The position numbers and the translations under genes were made by a program. From Aquatica leii (lineage: Eukaryota > Arthropoda > Insecta > Coleoptera > Lampyridae), in assembly GCA_035610365.1 (NCBI GenBank), contig CM069432.1, positions 228,306,532 through 228,370,531 on the forward strand: a stretch of DNA of 64,000 nucleotides. Direction: 5' to 3'. The first letter of the stretch is position 1; every line of letters starts with the position of its first letter. This document shows positions 8,564 through 19,939 of the stretch, one piece after another. Below the pieces are notes generated by a model. The model was not told where the DNA came from. It ran no database searches and saw nothing but the letters and a program-made list of their open reading frames with translations.

Positions 8564-8651
8564 GTACGTTTAACACGTTGGTGCAGGCATAAAAATATCA
8601 CTACGATGACGTACGTTTAACATGTTGGTGCAGGCATAAACACATCACTAC
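8564..8651 (+). repeat. Two tandem 41-bp units, 47-bp period
   Basis: 8564-8604 and 8611-8651 are near-identical, both starting GTACGTTTAACA and containing TTGGTGCAGGCATAAA. They lie just upstream of the rightward 113-residue gene (ATG 8713) and between it and the leftward genes. A role as promoter or enhancer repeats is possible but not shown. Confidence 0.75.
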
Positions 8652-8712
8652 AGCGAGTTTTGTATCGGTCTTTTTAAATTTTAAGTATCAGAATTTGTCA
8701 GTCTCCTATAAA

Positions 8713-9054
8713 ATGTCAGTAGAATCGGTCGTGGATAAAGTTGGTGCTGTGATTACTGCTTATAGCTGCCGCACAAACGGTACAAGAAAAAGATTAAAGT
8801 TCTTTGAAAAATTGGATCTACAATTTTTTCCAATTAATTTTCTCATTAATAATGTACCTGCGTACGAATTAAAAGAAGTGTGGGAAGATTTACCATTAAG
8901 ATATCAACAAAATATTCAATTACAACAGTCTCTACCGTGTTACAAGCATTACAACAAAACCAATGAACATCTGGACGGACCGCCACCCCCTATAAAAATG
9001 TGCTTCATATGTAAAAGTGAAAAAAAAGTTATTAGCGTGTATATTGATCAATAG
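8713..9054 (+). CDS. Rightward Polinton gene of unknown function, 113 residues
   Basis: The frame opens at a TTG at 8695, but the first ATG is at 8713 and is taken as the start (MSVESVVDKVGAV). It is soluble and mixed-charge, with an aromatic-rich centre (DLQFFPINFLINNVPAYELK), a proline run (GPPPPIK) and a CFICKS pair near the C-terminus. No family is recognised. It is the only rightward gene on this side of the Polinton and is headed by a tandem repeat, so it may be an early or regulatory gene. Open and unbroken beside intact virion genes, which argues for real coding use. Confidence 0.55.
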   Translation: MSVESVVDKVGAVITAYSCRTNGTRKRLKFFEKLDLQFFPINFLINNVPAYELKEVWEDLPLRYQQNIQLQQSLPCYKHYNKTNEHLDGPPPPIKMCFICKSEKKVISVYIDQ

Positions 9055-9682
9055 TTATTAATTTACTGTAATCGCTACATGTTTTATAAAACAAATCTTT
9101 CATTTTTAACAATAATTATCTTATGAAGAATAAGTAAATAAAAGCGTTCTTTTTAAAAAATATTTTTACCTGAAAAGATTTTTGTTTTTCTGTCTGACAT
9201 TTTCAAACAAGTTGCAACCTGTATGTAATACAGATCTTAGTTTTTAAAATTTATTATTTTATAAATACATTTCATCTCTATGTACCTGTCACTCAACAAG
9301 ATTTTTTAAAACAATGTATACAGTATTTGAAACTATTCTTGCATGATAGAACACTTCGAATACGTGTACACAGCATCTTTACGCTATACAGGAAATGCAT
9401 TAGACCATTTTGTTTTCCTTGAAAAGATTTTTGTTTTTCTGGCTGACCTTTTCAAATTAGTTGCAACCTGTATGTAATACAGATCTTAACTTTTAAAATT
9501 TATTATTTATAATGTGCACCTAATGTTAAATAAAAATAAATACTGATATTAATACCAATAATTAAAATATCTATCTATACGATTGAAATCTAAAACGATT
9601 AAGCCGTTATTATACAAACTGGTACACATAAAAATGCACCCTAAAACGAGCAGGTATAAATATCCTTTTAAAGGTAATTTTC
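9055..9682. repeat. Polinton right flank with a 90-bp direct duplication
   Basis: Copies at 9169-9258 and 9417-9510 share TGAAAAGATTTTTGTTTTTC and, further on, GTTGCAACCTGTATGTAATA, with about 8-10% difference. No gene is seen between 9055 and 9682. The element's right terminal repeat probably lies here. Confidence 0.65.
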
Positions 9683-10060
9683 AACATGCCTTGCTGGTCG
9701 AGTGTACACAATGTATGCTTTTTCAAACGGGCAGCTCGGGTTCGAATCCCGTGCAAGTTTTAGTGGTAAAAAATCTGCTGACGTCAGAGAACAAGGTCCT
9801 AATCGGCTGGATACGTTCGATGATCGATGCAGATCGCGATTAATTATTCGCGGTGATTCAAAGAACAAGGTCCTAATCGGCTGGATACGTTCGATGAAAA
9901 TAACCGCGAACTAATTCGCGAAACTAGATCAACTCGCAAATTAATTCGCGAAATTAAACGCGAAATTAATGCGCGAAATTAGATCAAACAGCGAAAAAAG
10001 TCGCGAAATTAGATCGATCAATTTTATTTGATTAATTGATCCGATTAAATTAATTGACCT
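9683..10060 (+). mobile_element. tRNA-like SINE with internal duplication and CGCGAAATTA array
   Basis: A pol III-like head is seen: CTGGTCGAGTGT resembles an A box and GGTTCGAATCCCG (about 9738-9750) is a perfect B box. The spacing and missing acceptor pairing rule out a working tRNA. Downstream, a 36-bp unit beginning AGAACAAGGTCCTAATCGGC occurs at 9788-9823 and again at 9862-9897. From 9900 to 10015 there is a degenerate array built on TCGCGAAATTAGATC. The 3' end is uncertain. Confidence 0.55.
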
Positions 10061-10109
10061 AATTAAGGCTCAAGTGCCGGGCTACTACTCTGTGACATAA
10101 GAACAAAAT

Positions 10110-10440
10110 GGAACACTCATTGTTTCAATTCCGTTTAATTCTAAACTCTCATTGTTGGGTGACTTCAAACAAACCGCACTAGACAGATTTTATAGTCTAG
10201 AAAAAAGGTTTGCAAATAATAATTCTAAATTTATCCTAGACTACATTCAATTGAATTATGCAACAAAAGTTGAAACCAATCAACCAAGTTTAGACAATTC
10301 TATCATAGATATAATTTCAATTTTTGGTGGAAAAATATGTCTCAACAATATTCTTAAATTTTATCTCCCCCGTCAGCGATGTTTAAATCAAATTCTTTAA
10401 CCACCAAAATATCTGTTGTGTTTGACGGTAGTTCCAAATT
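10110..10440 (+). pseudogene. BEL/Pao pol fragment
   Basis: Plus-strand translation reads SIPFNSKLSLLGDFKQTALD then RFYSLEKRF, which is the start of the Pao reverse-transcriptase region (the usual LGDS-x-AL-x-RF-x-LE pattern). Further on, FYLPRQRC is followed after a frameshift near 10385 by TTKISVVFDGSSK, the usual TTK-x-RVVFDGS motif. Only about 330 bp survive. At about 10440 the sequence passes directly into LINE sequence on the other strand. Non-functional. Confidence 0.75.
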
Positions 10441-11400
10441 CACTTCTAACATAACTGTTTCTTCTCCATATTTTCTATGGTCGTTTCCTACTCTTGCATT
10501 TCAGTCACCCATTACTATGGATTGTTCTGTTTCCTCTCTTGCGTCATCTAGCATTTCTTGTAAATAGTTGTAGAATTCTTCTACTTTCTCTTTTGGTCTC
10601 CTTTTATCGGCCGTATATTTGTATAATGTTTATTTTTTGTTAGAATTTTATCGTAACCAGTATTATTCTTGAGTGCACGCTTTTATATTTTATTATTCGT
10701 TTGTTTAGTTTCTCTGTTATTATTATACCCACCCCTTCATTTGCTTTCTTTCCTGCATCGACTCCGGCGCAGTATATTACGTGTTTATTTGCTTATCTTG
10801 TGTTTCCTTTTCACTTCCTCTTTGTTTTGCTCAGTCCCATTATTTGTATTTTGATGTTATCTATTTATTCTGTAATCTATATGTCTTTCCCTTTGATTGT
10901 ATTTATATTCCATGTTCCTATTCTAATTTTTTCTGTTTCTACTTTATTTACTTTACTTTTTCCCTGTTCTTTTGTTTTCGTTGTTATTGTTCTCACTTGT
11001 CCCTTTTTTTGTCTATTGTCGTTTTTTTTACTTCCGTCTGATTTTCATTTCCGATTAGTTTTATGGAATCTGTTGGTTTTGATTTGTCCTTGTGATGTTT
11101 CTAAGTGTTTTGTTTAAATCTTCCTTTTGTGAGTCCAGCTTTTCTTTGTCGCAAGGTGTTAGTATGGTCTGTGCCCAGTTTCTCTTTTTTGGTTATGCCC
11201 CTCGAGCAGAGCTTGGTTCTTCTTTATCTGTGGATCTAGCTCTTTTCTTTTGTTTCTCTGCATAATAACGTGTTAGTACTTCTTTCTTTCTCTTTTCTTC
11301 TGTAATGTCTTTAATGCATCATTTTTTTCCATTTATTATTAGTTTATTCTTCCTAATTACTGCTCTTAGCATTTTTTCCGTTTGTGCGTTTGTACAAAAC
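10440..11400 (-). pseudogene. LINE fragment, endonuclease domain (CFDP2-like)
   Basis: The thymine-rich plus strand is the complement of a LINE coding strand. Minus-strand reading gives IRIGTWNINTIKGKDIQITE near 10950, AGVDAGKKANEGVGIIITEK near 10750, a KINIIQIYG segment near 10630 and a VMGDWNARVGNDHRKYGEE-type stretch near 10500, with scattered stops. These are the APE-type endonuclease motifs of craniofacial-development-protein-2-like LINEs. An upstream basic coiled part (10970-11400) is also readable with stops. Not functional. Plus-strand ORFs here are shadows. Confidence 0.75.
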
Positions 11401-12839
11401 AATTTTTTTATTTAATTCAAAAAGTTTGATTGTTTAAATTTAGTAGATAAATACATGTAACAATATACGTTAATACCTAATACTTGCCTGGTTTACATTT
11501 TATATTTACATATTATAGGATTTTTTTTCTTTCTTGAAATGTTTTGCTATCACTTGATTCTATGTTTTTTTAGTTTTTTCTTTTTGTTTCTATTCCTGCA
11601 TTTTATTTGTCTGTTGTTGATCAATTGTTGCATGTGTCTTCAACAACTAAGTCTCTCTTAGTTCCTGCCTGAAATAGGTTTAGAACACGTTACTGAACAT
11701 AACTATACCTTGAGTAAGGTTGAGCTTAATCTTGCTTTCTGTATTAGTCACAACCCTGTTTTTAACTCTTCTGACTTAATGTTCTTTTTGTATACCTTGT
11801 GTTGTTTTTATACATGTCTTTGATTGCTTTTATTATTTTGTTGTGTATTTCTTTTTTCGAATTTTTAATACTTTTATGTTAGGGAATGTGTCAAAAGCCT
11901 TTTAAATTAATAAAAGCTATACACAGACATTTATTTTGTGTATAACATCCAAATTTTTTAGTTTAATTTAATTATTTATTTGAATTGATAATAGCTATAA
12001 CGGTGATAACAGATGATAATTAAATCTAAGCGATTGAAAACATATACAATAATGCAACTGTAACAATACAAACAGTCAAAAAGACAAAGACGGTATCAAG
12101 CAAAGAAATGCGATCTCAAGCGGTTCAGTAATTTCCTAGAGGATGTATTCAAAACCTGGAATTAAAACAAAGCTAATATAACTATTCATGGTAATTACTA
12201 CCTTAGTAATCTTCGGACGACATTATTAACAGACAATACCAAAAAGTTAGAAGCAAGCAGCAAAGTGTGATCGAAGAATCAAGCTAGGATAGACGGCATC
12301 AAAAGAATTACAGAATATATTTAAATCTAAGAAATACCCACCCGCTTACATAATAAATTATAAAACCAGCCGTGGTTTGGAAATACAGTGACGTGACTGA
12401 ATTGAACTATCACCTTCTGCAAACATAAAGAAAAAAAATTGTTTAAACATCCCGTTACCAACCATCGCAGCATTTTTTAACTGACTATTGAAACGTTGGA
12501 TCTCAAATTGATAGATACAATAAAAAAGCTCAATAAAACCGGATAATTAGATACAGCAAATAGTGCTAACATTCAAACGAATTAGTATTAACTTAGATAA
12601 TAAGAAAGTTCAGTGAAACTCATGATTAAAAGTAACACACAATAGTAGGAATTAAAATATCAAAATAATCAAAACTTCACTAATACGCCGATCTTAGAAA
12701 TTCCTAATGGTAATAGATTAGTGTAATAGGTTTTCATGTTCCACTGAAAGCAAAGTAGCTGCAACTTATACTCTAAGAAAAAAAGTAAACGAAATCGATG
12801 TACTTTATGAATTTTATTACAAATGATCTTCTTTCTGTT
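11401..12839. other. AT-rich region without a recognisable gene
   Basis: Both strands are dense in stops. No terminal repeats, RNA genes or coding motifs could be supported. It separates two LINE scraps of the same orientation. Confidence 0.5.
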
Positions 12840-13260
12840 TTTTGTTTTGTTGTAGAGATATGGCTTTAAGCACTTCTTCCCCGACTGAATCTGCTTTATG
12901 GTTCCGATAGTTGAGATTCTAAATATGGTTGTATCGTTGGTAATTAGTATTCCTCTATAGTTATTGTATTGTTTTTTGCCATGCTTCTTGTGTATTGGTT
13001 TATAAGTTTTTTCCTTTATTATTTCTTCTCTATATTTTTCAATTGTTTTATATTATTTGTTTTTCTTTCTTACTTTCTTTTGCTACTTCTATTATTGCTG
13101 TTAAGTTATTTTGTCTACTCTTCCATTTTTATCTGGTACATATACTGATATTAATTTTTCTTTTTTTGTTTTTTTTTATTTTACCAGTAAAATTCTTTTA
13201 AAACAGGCTTCTATGTTATGATTTTATCTGTTAGCATTTATGTACTACTTATCTTACTTT
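12840..13260 (-). pseudogene. LINE fragment, reverse-transcriptase start
   Basis: Minus-strand reading gives PIHKKHGKKQYNNYRGILI around 12940-13000, the classic entry to the LINE reverse transcriptase (PI-x-KKGD-x-NNYRGI). A lysine/asparagine-rich linker lies upstream at 13000-13260. Several stops interrupt it. It is on the same strand as the endonuclease fragment at 10440-11400 but on the wrong side for one continuous element, so it is a separate copy or rearranged. Confidence 0.65.
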
Positions 13261-15589
13261 TAGGGCTACTCTCTAGTTAATCAGCACTCTACTTACTATA
13301 TATGTTAAAGTTTGTCCATTTTGAATTGCATTTTTTCTTATATCTATAGTAGCTTGTAAAATGTTAAAATGGTCTAGTTAGTTTTATAAGTCTGTGGTTT
13401 AAGGCAGTGCAAGTGTTGTGAAATTAAAGAATTAGCGGTGCGGTCCAACCCGAGATGTATTGCGGCGATACCTTCGGTGTCACTTCATTAAGTAAACCTA
13501 ATAAAGTTGAGTGTATAAAAATAAATAAATAATTCGTGCACGCAAACATACCATAAGTGAAGGTTACCAAAACATATCTCAAATAAAATTGAGCAATCCA
13601 ATCCGCGTAATTGGATCTACATTCAACAGTACGCGTGACGCTAAACTTATTGTGTGTACTACGACGAATTGACTTTCGAGGGCCATAGTGTTACAAGTAC
13701 ACCTAAAGTCAACACAAGTAAAGGTTGGACATTTATTATATGTCATTACAATCATTTTGATAATTACAGATATATAGAACGGTTTAGGTAAAATCAGTGC
13801 ATGGTATGAATTTAATTTTGTAATTAATGTTGTGGAATTGACTCAAGTACAATATATACACTTTGCATTGTAATTTTTATTATTAAAAAGAGGAATAATA
13901 TTTACCCACAAATCCCTAGAAAAAAAAGAGTTAAAAAGTAACACTCGTGAAGCACGAGAAGGTGTTACCATTTGTTAGATATAATTTTCCAATTCCTTCT
14001 TTTTTATTTCATTTAATAATAATCTTTTTAAATTTGTTTCCTTAAATTATTTTAATAATTAAATATTTTTACCATGTCTATTTGAGTTTACTATTTACTA
14101 TTTCTATCAAAAAAATATTCGTCTACATAATACTACTAGCTTTAATGACAATTATTGTTTATAAATATAAAGTATTTAATATAATCTAAATATACAACAC
14201 TAGCTGTTTTAAAATATGATTTAACTTTTTATATAGTTATCAAATTAATTGTAGTACCAATAGTCTTACCTTAGAGACAGTTAAATAACATCAAGCAATA
14301 TTGTTTAATACTGACTCTTAAAAAATTATCTCTCGGTAATTAACATTCAGTTCTTTTATTTTTTATATATTCTGCTTGTATGCAGGGTTTGTAATAATTG
14401 TGCTTAACCGATTAAGCATAATATAAACTTCTCACAGAAATAACCTAATTGATATACAGTAGAACAAAATAAATTATTATCCTAAGCACACTAATACAGA
14501 AAAACGTGATAAAATGAGTTATTTCAAATATGCAGAATAGTTAATAAAAATAAGATAGATGCTATGCAATTAATCAACACCATATTCTTTATTGAGACGA
14601 AACAATTTAATCAATCAAAGCGCAAGCTTTAAACATATGTTACATAAGGATGTAATTATATTGTATAAACAGCAAATGTTACCTTTTCACTTTTTTCCAT
14701 TTTCAACGCAAGTTATTTACGTTTCTTTTCTATTAAAAACGTTATATAACTTTACTATACTACCAACAAAAACACGCACATTTACCGAACATATACAAAT
14801 ATTAAATTTCTAGCATGTATTAGGAGTAATTTTAAATTCTTGTCAAATCTGTGTTTGGTCATTTGAAAACTAACTAATCACAGAGTTCTACGATTTCACG
14901 CTTTTTAGAATCCCTACAATAGATTTCGCAGCCGTAACTTGATACAAAAGCAAATTATATTCCTTTTAAATCCTGAAGACCTACACATTATTAAAATGTA
15001 ACAATTTCAAAATCAGGATATTATATCATGTAGTTGACAACGTTAGGTTAAATGTGTTGCACTTGTGAGTAAAATTATTATTTTTTAATAAATTTAACTG
15101 ATACACACAAACAATTTTTACAAGTACACGATTAATTGTACATAAAAAAAACTTGTGTTGTGAGTTGTGGTTATCAACAAAGCGGTGTTATAATTTCCAC
15201 TTACATCATGTTTTACAAATAAAACGTAAAAAACGCCACTAAAAATAACCAGTTTAGATAATTCAACAATCTTGAATTTGCTCAATTTATTTTATTTCCT
15301 GATTTTTTTATTCGTTAACTTATATTATTTAAAAACTAACTAATGCAAATCTAGTTATTATTTACTTATCACTATTGTGATATATGTTTTTCTTTGCATA
15401 GCAGTGCATTTATCAATCACTTTTTTCTACAATACTCAAAAAATAATAAAAATTATATATTAATTTTGGTTTTTAAAAATGTCTTCGTGTCACTGATTTA
15501 CAAAGAATGAGCTGATGAAATGTTACTCTAATGCGTGAAATTACTTACTTAAGCAGACCACGTATTTTAAATTCATCTCACACACTAGA
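13261..15589. other. AT-rich region without a recognisable gene
   Basis: Mostly over 70% A+T. A less AT-rich patch at about 13430-13700 has no coding sense. ORFs of 60-75 codons here show no domain and are not supported. Confidence 0.5.
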
Positions 15590-15756
15590 GCCTGGTTTTT
15601 CAATCGCAGTTTAAACTTCAGTGTAACTAAACCTTATTTAATTCTAAGATTTTGTTATGATTGATTATTAGTTTTATACTAATATTATAACAAAATTTTA
15701 ATATTAAGCGTAGTTTAGTTTCCCTGAAATTTAAACCCGGATTGACAACTCGTGCC
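15590..15756. mobile_element. MITE, about 167 bp, family A copy 1
   Basis: Imperfect terminal inverted repeats of about 50 bp. The left arm (15590-15640) has TTTTTCAATCGCAGTTTAAA; the right arm (15707-15756) complements it through TTTAAACCCGGATTGACAAC. No coding capacity. A relative lies in opposite orientation at 39728-39872. Confidence 0.65.
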
Positions 15757-16929
15757 TAAAACCTTAGTTAACCAGAATAACTCTAGAAACATAATAAAAA
15801 TGTTAATATTATTTTTAAATAGATTTTAGAATTTCAAATTTTTACTGTTTTTGTAAAAAGTGCCACTTAGATTGAATCAAAAGTAAGTAGAAAATGTTAA
15901 GTTTTTTTATTAAATACTACAAGATCAAGGAATAGTTTCCTTGTGGGGGTAAATAAAAATTTTTCTTTTAAAGATTTGGTTTAAGGTGACCAAGTTTTCA
16001 AATATTTGTAATTCAAGCTTTTAGGACAATTTAAACAAATTGAAATTTTTTGTTGATTGTAACTATGCGGTAAATGTTGGGTGTAAATGCTGTAAAATTC
16101 GTGAATTCGTATTGTTGTATTGTGTTAATTACTGTTTTCTTTAATTTTCCATCATCTATAAAATCAATTGTTAATAAAATAATTAAAGTAGATGGTAACG
16201 TTTACTTCTTAGCATTATTACTGATCTAGCTTAACAAAATGTACCTTGTGTACACAATTACGTTTATCTTTGGTTGTAACAAACACAAAACTTGAGATAA
16301 TTAAATACAAAATTTTGATTTTTTAGAACTGAGGTTGACAACTGATTTATTTATGTCTCGATTTTTAACGGATTTTTTTAGTTGAGCTAAGAGATTCCTG
16401 TTAACGTAATCGTACTTCATGTATAACAATGATACTGTTTTAATGTACGGTGAGTGCAATTTTAACAACCACACATAGATTGTAGGTTGAGCAATATTCT
16501 AATAAACAATTGCCTTCAATAAACTTTATTTTGACATGTGTGCAAGGACTTAGAAAAACTGGATGTGTTCTTCTTACCTACGAAGAGCGAAGTCAAGAAA
16601 TATGACCCTATGTATTAGCAACGGAATCTTTTCAATAAAATCATCGTGTTTTAAGGACTTAGTCTTTGTATTTTTACCATCTTCAACGAGTCCAACCAGT
16701 TAACCGACGTTGATTTTAAATTGTGACTTAAGTTTTGTTAGTGGTTGCTGTATCAAAAAGCTTTTAACAAACGATTTTCAGGACGTTTAGACGTTTGTGT
16801 TTTATCCAATGAAGGTAAATACTGATAACAACTATGATTTAGAGGTTATCTAATTTTTGTTATTTTATGTTATTGGTATTTCACAAAGTTCACTTTTAAA
16901 CAAAGCACTGTTATTGTAATAAAGCAAAC
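15757..16929. other. AT-rich region without a recognisable gene
   Basis: No motif or repeat structure could be supported on either strand. Confidence 0.45.
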
Positions 16930-17190
16930 TTTACTTACGATGGTTTCCGACAACATAAACAAGTTTTAGGTAATTAATTTTTATATAAAAATTGCATTTG
17001 CAAGGAAAAATTTACAGAAAAGCCTACCAAACTGATTGCACCTGTTCTCAAAGGTATTCGCAACTGGTAGCAAAATTATCTGTGGCAACAGGTATAAAGT
17101 TAATTTAACTTCAATTTTTAAATTAGAAGCATTTAATTTTTAGGATTGTCAGTAAAATCTTGCCACATAGCTATCAGCTGTCAAAACTTC
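16930..17190 (+). repeat. Dispersed repeat, copy 1 (partner at 52380-52610)
   Basis: Shares an ordered set of blocks with 52380-52610: TTTCCGACAACATAAACAA, then TTGCATTTGCAAG, GCACCTGTT, GCAAAATTAT and finally AAGCATTTAATTTTTAGGAT. Divergence is roughly 15-20%. It sits just upstream of the Penelope-like fragment and may be its 5' part. In copy 2 the same block is an open reading frame. Confidence 0.65.
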
Positions 17191-17239
17191 TATCCAAGCA
17201 GTTCCCTTTTTTCTTACAGCAAAAATCCGCTTTGAAATT

Positions 17240-18680
17240 ACAAAAATTCTTGATAAATCAAGGATTCTTCAATTGTGAAATCGGATTTTTTTGCATTAAA
17301 ATTTTTTAAACAAGATAAATCTATAGTCATTTTTAAAGCTGATAAAATGAACAGTGGGTTTATGAATCGATCAAATTATGATATGAAAATCTTCATTTAT
17401 TGTAAGAACACTTTCCAAACTTATAAAAAAAAGTCGTCAATTAATGAAACCGATAAAAAACTTTTGATACCAAAAGATTCTTAAACTTGGATTACCTAAA
17501 ATTAATAAATTTTATCTCTAAGTATCATCTTTTAGCAGGGAAGACAGTCATTTATACTGAATTCTGAGGATTTTGTTCAAAATTTGGATTATTTTCGTTT
17601 GCAACCTACTAGCATTCTGGTTAGTTATACAAATGTTTGTTTACTAACTTGTCGGTACTTTATTCAATTAACATTATTAAATCTTTGTTCGGCAAGAACA
17701 ATATGTCAGCAGCGTAGTACCTATTATCGAAAAATGTTTGACGACTTTTCGACAAAAGTTTTAGTCAGAAACATCAGAAGCCGCCATTGGTTTTTCGCTT
17801 TCACCGGTTGTTACTAATATATTTATAGGAGATTTTATGAAAAAAGTTTTATTCTCATTTTCTTAACCCAAGTGCTAGTACAGATACGTTGATGACACCT
17901 TTCTCATTTAGCAACATTTATCAAAAAATTCGTTTTACTATAGAATTAGAAGAGAACTCTTCTTTATCATTTTTAGACGTTTTAGTTACTAGAAATGAGG
18001 ATAGTTTAGTATCGCATTTAGTTTATCGAAAACCTACCCATATACATAGAATTTAAATGGATTGTCATATTATCACCCTTCTGAGAAATTATCAGTAGTG
18101 AATTCTGCAGTGTACAGAGCTGTTTCCTTAAGTCAACCCCAAAATCTTCTAAAACAGTTGAATTATGTAACCAATGTGTTAGTTGCAAACAATTATAATA
18201 ATAAAATATTAAATAATATATTAGAGAATTTACGTCTGCAAAACCAAGAGTAACAGCAAAATCTATGTCTCAACCGGTGTCTATCGCTTATCTTTCCTGT
18301 GTCAAAAATAACACTTACCGTATAGGAAAAATGTTGAAATCGGTTTTCTACTTTTCCTAAATTCGGTCAACTCTTAAATTGGGTGAAAGACGTTACTGCT
18401 TTTCAATCGAACGGCGTTTATAGCATTCCTTGCTCTTGTGGTCGTGCAAATATAGTAGAAACAGGTAGAAGCCCGGGAGATTGTATTAAGGAGCATCAAA
18501 GATGTCGTCTTAAACAACCTTCTAAGTAAACGATAGCGGGACACTTGCTAGAAACGGGTCATCAAATTTTGTTTGAAAACAAGACTTTTGCTAATATCTC
18601 TAATTACTATCAACAGACAATTAAGGGATCCATTAATTGATAATTAAAAACCCTTTTAATATTAATCGAGATTCTAGTTT
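17240..18680 (+). pseudogene. Penelope-like element, reverse transcriptase plus GIY-YIG endonuclease (degenerate)
   Basis: Ordered motifs across three frames identify a Penelope-like retroelement. IVIFKADKMNSGFMNRSNYD (near 17315) is the ADKG entry motif. LGLPKINKF follows near 17490, then LQPTSILVSYTNVCLLT near 17605. RYVDDTF (near 17885) is the catalytic YVDD box, and LNGLSYYHPSEK follows near 18055. A GIY-YIG domain reads GVYSIPCSCG (near 18415) and ETGRSPGDCIKEHQR. Many stops and shifts make it dead. Known members prime at exposed chromosome nicks or telomeric ends. Confidence 0.82.
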
Positions 18681-19420
18681 TTCTTTACCGGAGATTTGAA
18701 AACCAGTTTTATTTATCGATCGGATTTATTGCAGGCTTTAAAGATGTTTACTGCGAAGTGTGACAAAAACTCAGTTCGTGTGATAACAACACGGGAATTA
18801 TCGAGAATGGAAAATCGTAATGCTAATGCAACCGGTGGAAACCTAAATCCTACTATAAACTACAGTTAAAATTATTCAACAATTCTGAAACGAAAGATTA
18901 ATAAGCCAAAGATTATACTATCTACGATTTCCAGATTTTACACCACTATATTTTTGCTTTTACATACTGAAACGTTCGAGAAATTATTCTCAAGTTCCAG
19001 AGATTTCAGGAAGTTGTTATCTATTTTCCAGAACGTTTACCGTAAGACATAAAACATTCGCGAAGGATTTCCAAAATGTGTATAAATGCGGTTCAAACAA
19101 ATCAGAGGTCAGTTATTTCCCATAATTCGAAAACGGCCGTGTTAAGAAGATTATTCAAGTCTAAATAAATAAGTGATTAACGCGTGTTTGACAAATCTAC
19201 GGTGTATAGCCTTGTACGTGACTTTAATACAAACAAACGTTAGTGGTTAAATAAATAGAAGTTATCCGCGGACTTTACCTTCGTGTAAGTGATAATGCTA
19301 TACCATAAATTATAGTATAAGTGTTTTTATTAAATATCCTTAGATTTAATTAGTTCGGTTAGTTATAAACGTGTACATATTTTTTCAGTATAAATAAATT
19401 AATATTAATAAACGCAACAA

Positions 19421-19437
19421 TGGTATCAAGTGTCCGG
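19421..19437 (+). promoter_or_regulatory. Gypsy primer-binding site
   Basis: TGGTATCAAGTGTCCGG begins two bases after an LTR-like end in CAACA. TGG plus the following bases is the complement of a tRNA 3' end, as used to prime minus-strand DNA synthesis. It is placed correctly ahead of the gag start at 19671. Confidence 0.5.
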
Positions 19438-19670
19438 TTTAAAATCCGTGGAAATCGTGTAAATAAATAAAGCAGTTCCCGATTTTTAGTGTAAATATCA
19501 TTATGTAATTTAATATCGCTCCCGTAATAAAAACATTAATTGTGTAAATAAATAAAAACTTTAGTTCTCGTTTAATCGTAGCTGTTAAATTTCGTTAAAC
19601 TAGTGTCGGGTATTATTAAAATTTAGTGTTATTAAATTTTTTTAAATTATTATTATTTGTGGTTAAATTT

Positions 19671-19937
19671 ATGCCGGTGACGCGTTTGCAAGCAGTTAAA
19701 ATTGATTCAAAAATATTTGAAATTTTCGAATTGACAAATAAAAATATGGAAGAAAATAATAAGGAAATGGGCGAAAATTCTCAGAAAATTAAAGAAAAAC
19801 TGTCCGAAAATTCCAGAAAAATGGAAGAAAAGTTTTACGAAAATTCTCAGAAAATGGAAGAAAATTCTAGAAGTTTAAAAGAAGAAATACGAACGATCAT
19901 AAAAAATGAAATCAAAATTGATCAAGAGGAAACTTAA
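19671..19937 (+). pseudogene. Gypsy gag N-terminal fragment
   Basis: ATG at 19671 opens MPVTRLQAVKIDSKIFE, followed by heptad-like imperfect repeats of the KMEENSQK type (ENSQKIKEK, ENSRKMEEK, ENSQKMEEN). These indicate a coiled coil. The frame stops at 19937, and then the sequence jumps into polymerase. The capsid and nucleocapsid parts are absent. Confidence 0.6.
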
Positions 19938-19939
19938 GC

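Larger units (their letters stand above)
1..9600. mobile_element. Maverick/Polinton (adintovirus-like) element, left end outside window
   Basis: Polintons are 15-20 kb self-synthesising DNA transposons or endogenous viruses that carry a protein-primed polymerase B, a retroviral-type integrase, a packaging ATPase, an adenain-type protease and capsid proteins. All of these are readable here, between the left edge and about 9 kb, with open frames. PolB runs rightward and the rest runs leftward toward it. The right terminal inverted repeat must lie between the last gene (ends 9054) and the SINE at about 9683, but it cannot be fixed because the left terminus is not in the window. The end coordinate given here is therefore approximate. 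Gene content and order are seen directly; assignment to the class rests on known families. Confidence 0.93.

Noticed and set aside
9690-9755. Possible tRNA gene with GGTTCGAATCC loop
   Set aside because: The acceptor and D arms do not pair, the length is too short, and SINE-like sequence continues downstream; treated as a SINE head.
10669-11117. Three overlapping plus-strand ORFs rich in Phe, Leu, Ser
   Set aside because: They are the complement of a LINE endonuclease coding strand; the minus-strand motifs explain the composition.
12995-13201. Membrane-like plus-strand ORF of 68 codons
   Set aside because: Complement of a lysine-rich LINE linker; no signal of its own.
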